From an uncultured Candidatus Melainabacteria bacterium (GTDB lineage Bacteria > Cyanobacteriota > Vampirovibrionia > Gastranaerophilales > Gastranaerophilaceae), in the NCBI GenBank assembly GCA_934693165.1, contig CAKUUX010000005.1:62001-126000 (forward strand): 64,000 nucleotides of DNA. Reading direction: 5' to 3'. Shown piece after piece: positions 57,537 to 64,000 of this stretch. The notes under the pieces are model-generated. The model had not been told where the DNA came from and did not search any database. It saw nothing but the letters and a program-made list of their open reading frames with translations. Position 1 is the stretch's first letter; every line of letters begins with the position of its first letter. The position numbers and the translations under genes were made by a program.

Positions 57537-58184
57537 ATGAAAGTAAACGCAATCAAAAACACAATGCTTTTAAATTCAAAGCAAAACTTGATGTTCAAAG
57601 GCAATATGCCTAAAATTACTTTTTCTAGTGGTGCAAATTTAAACCAACCAGAAAAAGACGTTTTTCAAAAATCTGAAAAACCTGCTGTAGTTGAAAAAAC
57701 TGTTAAAAAAGAGAATGATGACAAATTTGAATTACCAAAAGACAGAGTATTCAAAAAACCTATTATGTCTACAAAAGAAAAACCATATTGCCAGTTCGAC
57801 AATGACAAAGTAAACTTATTTGTAAATGCTAGAGAAAAAGCAATTCCAGCTTTGGCAGAAATGCTAAACAATGCAAAAAATGAAGCTGAAATCTGCGAAG
57901 GTTTATACATTGCAAACTCAATGGCAATGGAAAACGTTAAAGGTGTTGATAAAATGTACTACGGCACTTTCTCAAAATTTAATGAAAACCGTTCTCCAAA
58001 TGTTCAATCATTATTATCAGGTGTTTACAGAAGAATTTTAGTTCCTGATACATTTGGACCTTTGGTAAAAATGTTAGCAGATAACATTAAAGAACCTCCT
58101 GTAAACCCACCATTTGATCCGAATGAATCTATCGGTGGTGCAATTTTAGAACTTATCAAAGCACCTAAAATTAATCCTCTGTAA
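57537..58184 (+). CDS. Unknown protein with FKG-type N-terminus, paralogue of 57005
   Basis: A 215-residue protein. The N-terminal 70 residues are extra, containing NLMFKGNMPKITFSSG and a Lys/Glu-rich linker. The rest aligns with the preceding gene (FDNDKVNLFVNAREKAIPALAEMLNNAKNEAE, SKFNENRSPNVQSLLSGVYRR, FGPLVKMLADNIK). AAAGGAAG precedes the ATG. A terminator follows at 58204, closing the riboswitch operon. The role is unknown; a cobalamin-controlled structural or regulatory protein is a guess. Confidence 0.7.
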   Translation: MKVNAIKNTMLLNSKQNLMFKGNMPKITFSSGANLNQPEKDVFQKSEKPAVVEKTVKKENDDKFELPKDRVFKKPIMSTKEKPYCQFDNDKVNLFVNAREKAIPALAEMLNNAKNEAEICEGLYIANSMAMENVKGVDKMYYGTFSKFNENRSPNVQSLLSGVYRRILVPDTFGPLVKMLADNIKEPPVNPPFDPNESIGGAILELIKAPKINPL

Positions 58185-58203
58185 GATAAAATAAATATGT
58201 ACT

Positions 58204-58239
58204 AAAAAAGAGCTACTTTATAAGGTAGCTCTTTTTTTA
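58204..58239 (+). terminator. Intrinsic terminator of the riboswitch operon
   Basis: GAGCTAC-TTTATAAG-GTAGCTC with an upstream A run and downstream T run, directly after the third gene. Confidence 0.9.
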
Positions 58240-58252
58240 TAAATAAAATCTT

Positions 58253-59890
58253 TTAGTTTTCTTCTTTCAACATTTCAAGGTTTTCTTTAGCTGTTTCGTT
58301 TTCTGGATCTAGTTTTAGAATTGATTCATACATTTCAATAGCATCAGAAATTTGACCTTGTCCTTCGTAAATAAGCGCTAATTGATGTCTGGCACCAATA
58401 TGATTTGGATCTAATTGAAGGACTTTCTTAAGAGACGTGATTTCATTTTCTATATCTCTTTGTCTTGCGTATAATCTTGCTAATCTGTAGTGAGCATACG
58501 CATTTTCGCTATCATATTTAATAGCCTTAAGTAATGCAATTTTTTCTTCGTAAATATTTTCTATAACTTCATAACATTCAGATAAGTAAATATAACATTC
58601 TGATTGTTCAGGATTTAATTCTAATGATTTTTTCAATTGAGTAATTGCTTCGTTATAGCTCTTGATATGCATATTTACTTTACCAAGTTGTAAGTAAATT
58701 GTAGGATTTGATTCATCATACTGAATAGCAAGAGGGAATAATTTAAAACATTCTGTATATTCGCCTTGGTCAAATAAATCCATTGCCCATTCAACATACA
58801 AATTACTCATATCAGTATGTACAAGTGCAACTTCTCTCGGTGGAACTAAGTCCAAAATTTCTTTATAAGTTGTAACTGCATTTGTGTATTGTTTTTCATC
58901 TCTGTAGGCTTGAGCAAGAATTTTTCTGATTTCAACATTTTCAGGATTACTTTCTGCAAGAACTAATAAATAATCTAAACCTTTATTAAATTCTCCTTTT
59001 AAAATATATATTTTAGCAATTAAAGCCCTTGTTGAAACTTTATCTGCAAATGGATGCTCAAATAGTTGTTCGGCATAAGTTAATGCTTCATCATATCTTT
59101 TTAGAGCATAATTAATATTTACAAGATTTTGTAATAACCACAATGAAAAGTTATCGTCTTGCGCACTCGCTAAAAGTTCATCACATAAATTTATTGCATC
59201 ATCGAATTTTTTTGTTTTTATATACAATTCAATAATTTTTTTATTTATATCAATATCTTCTGGATAAATTTCTTTTATTGCAAATAATTCTTCAAAAGCT
59301 TCTTCATATTCTTCTAAGTCAATGTGCAAATTTGCTAGAATTGTTTTAACTTTTAAAAGTTCTGCATTACTATCTACATATTGTTCATATTTTTTGAACA
59401 TTTTCATAGCAGAAATTTTTTGATTTTGAGAAAGATAAATATCTGCCAATTCTCTTATTGCAATGTTATTTTCTTGATCCATTTCAAGAATAAGTTTGTA
59501 TTCATTGATAGCTTTTGAAATTTGATTAATTTTTTTATAGCATTTTGCAAGTAAAACGTGCATAGGTACATTATCTTTTTCTCTTTCAAGAATTACTAAG
59601 ATTGTACTAATTGCATCATAGATTTTATCTCTTGAAAAGAAAGCTTTTGCTAAATATTCTCTAATAGGAACAGCATCTGGCTGACTCTTCAAGTATTCAA
59701 TAGAAACATTTTCAACAATTTCATATTTCTTTTGTCTATATAACATTTCAATTTGTTTAAGCATATCAGGTAAACTAATTTGAAGTTCTTTTTTGTATCC
59801 TGGTTGGGTAAAAGAAACCAATAGGTATGAAAGATATACTATAAAGCCAATTGAAATGGCAATAATTATGAAAACGAGAGTATTAGTCAT
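58253..59890 (-). CDS. Membrane-anchored tetratricopeptide repeat protein
   Basis: A 545-residue protein with an N-terminal membrane helix (VFIIIAISIGFIVYLSYLLV) followed by a long array of TPR units. Examples are NIAIRELADIYLSQNQKISA, NPENVEIRKILAQAYRDEKQ and DPNHIGARHQLALIYEGQGQISDAIEMYESIL. It resembles the TPR gene at 44391 but is membrane-anchored. TPR proteins often scaffold envelope or glycan assembly; no specific partner is visible. Confidence 0.87.
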   Translation of the reverse strand: MTNTLVFIIIAISIGFIVYLSYLLVSFTQPGYKKELQISLPDMLKQIEMLYRQKKYEIVENVSIEYLKSQPDAVPIREYLAKAFFSRDKIYDAISTILVILEREKDNVPMHVLLAKCYKKINQISKAINEYKLILEMDQENNIAIRELADIYLSQNQKISAMKMFKKYEQYVDSNAELLKVKTILANLHIDLEEYEEAFEELFAIKEIYPEDIDINKKIIELYIKTKKFDDAINLCDELLASAQDDNFSLWLLQNLVNINYALKRYDEALTYAEQLFEHPFADKVSTRALIAKIYILKGEFNKGLDYLLVLAESNPENVEIRKILAQAYRDEKQYTNAVTTYKEILDLVPPREVALVHTDMSNLYVEWAMDLFDQGEYTECFKLFPLAIQYDESNPTIYLQLGKVNMHIKSYNEAITQLKKSLELNPEQSECYIYLSECYEVIENIYEEKIALLKAIKYDSENAYAHYRLARLYARQRDIENEITSLKKVLQLDPNHIGARHQLALIYEGQGQISDAIEMYESILKLDPENETAKENLEMLKEEN

Positions 59891-59976
59891 AAAAAATCCT
59901 TTTTCGTCGACTGTTTTAGTTCTTTAAAAATAGTAAAGAATTTTACTTTTTTCCTAAAAACATTATAGTATATTAT

Positions 59977-60531
59977 ATGCGAAAAATTTTGTTATGTCTA
60001 CTAATACTTACAATTTTTGTATCTACAGGTCTTGCTTATGCAGAGGAGGTCGACTGGAGTTCTATAGGTAATCCTGACAACGCTTGGGATGGTCAAAAAC
60101 CTATTACAAATAAAGAATTTGAAGAAATAATGACCGAATTAGAAAAAAGGAAAAACAAATCTAAAAGAGCTCCTAAACCAATGAAAGGGACTGAATTAAA
60201 CCAATCTTCTAGTGATGTAGAACTTCTTACAAACATAAATACTGCCATTCCTCTTTTAAATCTGCCTGTACCAATTGTTGTCGGGGGAGAACTACTTATC
60301 CCTGGGCATTACAAGGTTATTGGCGAAAAGATTAAAGGTAAGGTTTATTTAAAATTTTATCAAGGTTATAGAATGATTGCTCAAACAGAAGCTTATGAAA
60401 CAGAGGATGACTTTGGTTCTGATGAAATTTATTTTCTTAAATACGAAGAAGCTCCAAACAATCATTTAAAAATAATGTTTGGCTCAATGGAGTTTAATGC
60501 ATTTACTTTTGTTACTTATTTGAACAATTAA
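59977..60531 (+). CDS. Secreted protein of unknown function
   Basis: A 184-residue protein with a signal peptide (about 1-22, ending AYA before EEVDW). Residues 35-65 form a charged coil (EEIMTELEKRKNKSKRAPKP). The rest is a compact domain with VPIVVGGELLIPGHYKVIGEKIKGKVYLKFYQG. TATAGT (59964-59969) lies 7 bases before ATG without a ribosome-binding site, so the mRNA may be leaderless. I do not recognise the family. Confidence 0.65.
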   Translation: MRKILLCLLILTIFVSTGLAYAEEVDWSSIGNPDNAWDGQKPITNKEFEEIMTELEKRKNKSKRAPKPMKGTELNQSSSDVELLTNINTAIPLLNLPVPIVVGGELLIPGHYKVIGEKIKGKVYLKFYQGYRMIAQTEAYETEDDFGSDEIYFLKYEEAPNNHLKIMFGSMEFNAFTFVTYLNN

Positions 60532-60566
60532 CTTTTAAAATATACTTTAAGTGCTATTATTGATTT

Positions 60567-61889
60567 ATGGACTACAGTTTGTTGCTAAATCCAATATTGA
60601 TATCAGTGATAGTTCTTTGTGTATTATGTTTATGCAAGGTTAATGTAATTTTGTCGATTATTTTATCGACAATTGTAGCAGGAACTCTTTCACACTTTAC
60701 ATTTACAAAGACAATGAACTTGTTCATAAGTGGTATGGGCGCAAATTCTGAAACAGCTTTGTCTTACATTTTATTAGGAACTTTTGCTGCTACAATTACT
60801 ACAACAGGATTAGCAACAATACTTTCAAGATTTTTAGAAAAAATTATCAACGGTAAAAAACGTTATTTGGTATCAGTAATTATTTTAATGGCTATTGCCT
60901 CTCAAAACTTGATACCTATTCATATTGCGTTTATTCCTATTTTAATTCCACCACTTTTATCATTAATGAACAAATTAAAAATTGATAGAAGAATGATTTC
61001 TTCTTCTTTAGCGTTTGGTTTAAAAATGCCATATATTGTAATTCCTGCAGGTTTCGGCCTTATTTTTCAAGGCTTGATTGCTGATTATATGACAAAAAGT
61101 GGCATACCCGTTACAATGAAAGATGTTTGGCACGTTAATTGGTTCTTAGGTTTAGCAATGCTAGTAGGTTTGCTAATTGCAATTTTCGTAAGCTACAGAA
61201 AACCAAGAGAATACAAAGATTTAGCTATTATCCAAACAGATGAAGATGCTTTTGCTGAAGAAAATATTACTTTTAATAAAAAACATTTAATGGTTATAAT
61301 TGCAGCTGTCGCAACACTACTAATCCAGTTGATCACTAAATCTTTGCCATTAGGTGCTGTAATTGGCTTGACCATTATTTTTGCAACAGGTGTTGTTGAC
61401 CATAAAAAGTCAGATGATTTATTCAATCAAGGCATTTTATTGATGGGTAATATTGCATTTGTAATGCTTATTGCAGCAGGATTTGCGCTAGTTTTACAAG
61501 AAGGTGGAGGTATTGACTCTTTACTTAATACTGTAGCGCCTCATTTAGAAGGTAACAAATTTATTTCTGCCTTCTCAATGTTACTTATTGGATTATTTAT
61601 TTCAATGGGAATAGGTACTTCTTTTGGTACAATCCCAATTTTAACAGTTTTATTTGTTCCAATCTGTGTAAAATTAGGACTTTCTGCTCCTGCATCAATT
61701 ATTTTAATGTCTGCAACTGCAGCGTTGGGTGATGCTGGTTCACCTGTTTCTGATACGACTTTAGGACCAACGTCTGGACTTAATGCAGACGGACAGCACG
61801 ACCATATCAAGGATACTTGCGTGCCAACGTTTTTACACTTTAATATACCTCTTATAATCTTTGCTCTTGTTGCAATTTATATTTTCTAA
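60567..61889 (+). CDS. Na+/H+ antiporter-family transporter (YuiF-like)
   Basis: A 440-residue protein with about 11 helices. Features are NPILISVIVLCVLCLCKVNVILSIILSTIVAGTLS at the N-terminus, FGTIPILTVLFVPICVKLG, and ATAALGDAGSPVSDTTLGPTSGLNADGQHDHIKDTC near the C-terminus. This matches the Na+/H+ antiporter-family transporters, some of which carry amino acids such as histidine. TATTAT (60555-60560) sits 6 bases before ATG with no ribosome-binding site. Its end overlaps the convergent GGDEF gene by 4 bases. Confidence 0.83.
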   Translation: MDYSLLLNPILISVIVLCVLCLCKVNVILSIILSTIVAGTLSHFTFTKTMNLFISGMGANSETALSYILLGTFAATITTTGLATILSRFLEKIINGKKRYLVSVIILMAIASQNLIPIHIAFIPILIPPLLSLMNKLKIDRRMISSSLAFGLKMPYIVIPAGFGLIFQGLIADYMTKSGIPVTMKDVWHVNWFLGLAMLVGLLIAIFVSYRKPREYKDLAIIQTDEDAFAEENITFNKKHLMVIIAAVATLLIQLITKSLPLGAVIGLTIIFATGVVDHKKSDDLFNQGILLMGNIAFVMLIAAGFALVLQEGGGIDSLLNTVAPHLEGNKFISAFSMLLIGLFISMGIGTSFGTIPILTVLFVPICVKLGLSAPASIILMSATAALGDAGSPVSDTTLGPTSGLNADGQHDHIKDTCVPTFLHFNIPLIIFALVAIYIF

Positions 61890-63814
61890 GGATTTCCAAG
61901 ATTTATAGAGTTTTCGTGTTTGCTTACAAGGTGGATGAATTCTTTTACAAGTGCTTCATTCCACTTTTTACCAGCTTCTTCTTTAATAATTTCAAGAGCT
62001 TTTTCTTTTGATAATTCTTCTCGATAACTTCTTTTTTCAATCATTGCAAAATATGCATCTGTGATAAGAATAATTTGGGATACAAGAGGAATTTCTGGAC
62101 CTTTCATTTGGTTTGGATATCCTGTACCATCCCAATTTTCGTGATGTTTTTCAATAATTGGAATAACATCTTGTATGTTTGAAATTGGTTTCAAAATCTC
62201 TCTAGCTGCAATAACTGGATGTTCTTTGATATGTTCTTTTTCTTCTTCTGAAAGTGGCTCTTTCTTTTGAAGAAGTTCTTTTGGAAGCATTAAGTTTCCG
62301 ATATCGTATAATAACATTGCAACTTTTAAATTGTCTAATTCTTCTGGAGCTAATTCAAAATGTTTTGCTAGCATTGTTGCAATAAGTAATTTTGATTTTG
62401 TAGAACCATCATGATGAGTTGGATTATACGTTTTAGCTAACATATCAGCAACCGTGTAAACCATTTCTTTTGGTGAGTTGCTATCTACTGTTGTTGTTTT
62501 TAATTTGTCGCACAATTCTTTTGAAATGTTTTCATCAACTGGAACTCTTTGTTTTGATAAGATATCAATAAATGCATCAATAGCACGTTCTTGCCAAGAA
62601 GATTGGTTATTAGTTTTGGCTAAAGTAACTTGATTTCTGCCATTACGTTTTGATTGATACATTGCTTGGTCAGTCAATTCTAACAACTCTTCAACGTCAT
62701 CAGATTGTTCTAAGAATGTTGCAACACCTAAGCTTGCAGTAATTTTACCGACAATTTCGATAGGTGAATCTTCAATAGCTTTTCTAATTCTTTCTGCAGC
62801 CTTCATCCCACCTGTAGAATCAATACCTGGAAGAAGTACATTAAATTCTTCCCCACCCATTCTAACTGGAACATCAATAGAACGAGCATTTTGCTTTAAA
62901 ACTTTTGAAATTTGTTGAATAGCTAAATCACCCAATGAGTGGCCAAATTTATCGTTAATATGTTTTAGGTGGTCTAAGTCAATACCAATAATTGTAAATG
63001 GTTGATGTTGACGCTTTGCACGAGTAACCTCTTTATCCAAACATTCTTGGAAATATCTTCTGTTGTACAAACCTGTTAATGCGTCTGTTACAGCTTGGTC
63101 TTTTACAACTTGGAATAGATTTACGATAGTTAAAGCTAATTCGATTTGTCTTGCAAACAATTTCAAGAAATCAAGCTCACCTTCCGTAAGTTCTTCTCTG
63201 TATGACATTACGCAAAGTACACCAAAATCCTTGTTAATTGTTTTTAGAGGAAGGACGATGAATGAACGACATTTTGCATTAGATAAAATACATTCAACTG
63301 TTTCTTCATCTAAATCAACAAATAACGAATCCAATCCTGCTCTTAAATCTTTGCTATGGGTAATTTCATTTTTTGATAAAGCTTTCCATATCAATTTGTT
63401 TTTATCATAAAGTAATCTATTTGAATTCAAATGACCTTTAAAAAGCTTTGAAAACTTGTCTGCAGTATCATCTTCCGACATAGCAATAATTGACGAAAAT
63501 TCACCATTTTCGTCATTCTCTTTTTGTAAAATTACGCAACTTAAATAGTTTAATTCAGTTTGAAGCGTTTCTACAGTAGTTTTTAAAACACTAGAAATAG
63601 GCTTTGCAGAGTTCATCATATCCCAGATGTGTTGCAAAGTTAACATACGTTGATTTGCAACTTTTAACTCATACGTTCTTTCTTCAATTTCTTGTTCTAA
63701 CTCGGCGTTACGTTCATAAATTTCTAAAAAATCTTTCTTACCAGTGTATAAATTATTTTCAACTTCTGTTATTTGTTTTGTGAAGTGCTTGATTTTGCCG
63801 AGAAAATTTTTCAT
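61886..63814 (-). CDS. GAF-GGDEF diguanylate cyclase with degenerate HD-GYP domain
   Basis: A 642-residue protein. An N-terminal coiled coil (LEQEIEERTYELKVANQRM) leads to a GAF-like sensor (about 75-240). A GGDEF domain (about 245-405) follows with ALTGLYNRRYFQECLD and the active-site GGEEF. The C-terminal HD-GYP (about 450-640) keeps HHENWDGTGYP, but the catalytic H-D is Y-D in MLLYDIGNLMLP, so phosphodiesterase activity is probably lost. It likely makes or senses c-di-GMP. AAAGGA precedes ATG. A TACTACA...TGTAGTA palindrome overlaps its promoter. Confidence 0.9.
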   Translation of the reverse strand: MKNFLGKIKHFTKQITEVENNLYTGKKDFLEIYERNAELEQEIEERTYELKVANQRMLTLQHIWDMMNSAKPISSVLKTTVETLQTELNYLSCVILQKENDENGEFSSIIAMSEDDTADKFSKLFKGHLNSNRLLYDKNKLIWKALSKNEITHSKDLRAGLDSLFVDLDEETVECILSNAKCRSFIVLPLKTINKDFGVLCVMSYREELTEGELDFLKLFARQIELALTIVNLFQVVKDQAVTDALTGLYNRRYFQECLDKEVTRAKRQHQPFTIIGIDLDHLKHINDKFGHSLGDLAIQQISKVLKQNARSIDVPVRMGGEEFNVLLPGIDSTGGMKAAERIRKAIEDSPIEIVGKITASLGVATFLEQSDDVEELLELTDQAMYQSKRNGRNQVTLAKTNNQSSWQERAIDAFIDILSKQRVPVDENISKELCDKLKTTTVDSNSPKEMVYTVADMLAKTYNPTHHDGSTKSKLLIATMLAKHFELAPEELDNLKVAMLLYDIGNLMLPKELLQKKEPLSEEEKEHIKEHPVIAAREILKPISNIQDVIPIIEKHHENWDGTGYPNQMKGPEIPLVSQIILITDAYFAMIEKRSYREELSKEKALEIIKEEAGKKWNEALVKEFIHLVSKHENSINLGNP

Positions 63815-63843
63815 TCAATTAAATCCTTTAGGGTTTTTCGTAA

Positions 63844-63872
63844 TATTATACTACATCTTTTTATTGTAGTAA
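63844..63872 (-). promoter_or_regulatory. Promoter with embedded palindrome for the GGDEF gene
   Basis: On minus, TTTACT (63867-63872), 17 bases and a perfect TATAAT (63844-63849). The spacer and -35 box carry an inverted repeat TACTACA-N9-TGTAGTA (63848-63870), so a repressor could bind across the promoter. Confidence 0.55.
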
Positions 63873-63994
63873 ATATGGACTTTTAAAAATTTATCATTAA
63901 ATAAAAAAAGTACACTAAATGAATGGTCTAATTTATTTAGTAAAATGAGATAATGTGAATAGAGATATGTTTAAATTGGGGAGAAATTTAACGT

Positions 63995-64000
63995 ATGATA
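63995..64000 (+). CDS. Possible start of a CDS running off the window
   Basis: The window ends with GGGGAG, eleven bases and ATGATA. This could be the ribosome-binding site and first two codons of a plus-strand gene divergent from the GGDEF gene. Nothing further can be said. Confidence 0.25.

Noticed and set aside
1..64000. tRNA, rRNA, insertion sequences, prophage or defence modules
   Set aside because: I looked for clover-leaf-like stretches, transposase-like proteins, integrases and restriction or toxin genes and saw none that could be supported.

Overview
The window is AT-rich, densely packed bacterial chromosome. The gene set suggests a strictly anaerobic, diderm fermenter. The left edge carries the start of hydG, the [FeFe]-hydrogenase maturase. 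There is a TonB/ExbB/ExbD energy-transduction operon and a beta-barrel-like surface protein. Several prepilin-like proteins share a FTLAEV-type N-terminus and/or a D-I-N-G-x-K-x-P-N motif. Together with a Firmicutes-like yqfF-ybeY-dgkA block, this fits a gut Melainabacteria/Vampirovibrionia lineage (Gastranaerophilales-like) best. That assignment is inference from gene content, not a database match.

Layout. 1-8 kb: housekeeping genes (hydG start, UPF0104 membrane protein, gatD, HU, a GT2 glycosyltransferase with apt, a NUDIX hydrolase, secA). 8-12.6 kb: secreted proteins of unknown role, a phytase-like protein and an M48 protease operon. 12.6-16 kb: glmS, an unlisted 53-codon ORF and ahcY. 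16-18.4 kb: two pilin-like secreted proteins, then a candidate small RNA on the minus strand. 18.6-23.2 kb: transporters (TspO-like, SulP, EamA) and an acyl-CoA synthetase. 23.3-36.6 kb: one giant gene of about 13 kb encoding a roughly 4,300-residue cysteine-rich repeat protein with a prepilin N-terminus, preceded by a BlaI-type repressor. 36.7-38.5 kb: three small surface/pilin-like genes. 38.6-42.7 kb: tonB-exbB-exbD-exbD and two secreted proteins. 42.7-47.3 kb: a PLD-family protein, a TPR protein, a DivIC/FtsB-like protein and a barrel protein. 47.4-54.5 kb: ilvC, a YhaM-like HD protein, thrB, dgkA, ybeY, yqfF and a glycosyltransferase. 54.6-58.2 kb: a 55-residue small protein behind duplicated promoter-like elements, a PlsC-like acyltransferase, and a compact cobalamin (class-II-like) riboswitch ahead of a three-gene operon of unknown function. 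58.2-64 kb: a TPR protein, a secreted protein, an Na+/H+ antiporter-family transporter and a GGDEF protein with a degenerate HD-GYP domain.

Three things deserve most attention. First, the giant prepilin-headed cysteine-rich protein, its tandem DNA repeats, its miniature paralogue at 16-17.5 kb and the adjacent BlaI-type repressor. Second, the cobalamin riboswitch controlling two paralogous unknown proteins and a third with a zinc-knuckle-like N-terminus. Third, non-coding and regulatory signals: a C-rich small RNA candidate, duplicated AAAAGGCAAT-N15-TACTTTATATAAG elements, and many genes that look leaderless (a -10 box 6-7 bases before ATG and no Shine-Dalgarno).

No rRNA, tRNA, CRISPR array, insertion sequence or prophage module was recognised. 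Stated starts differ from the longest ORF where a ribosome-binding site, -10 box or upstream terminator argues for it.
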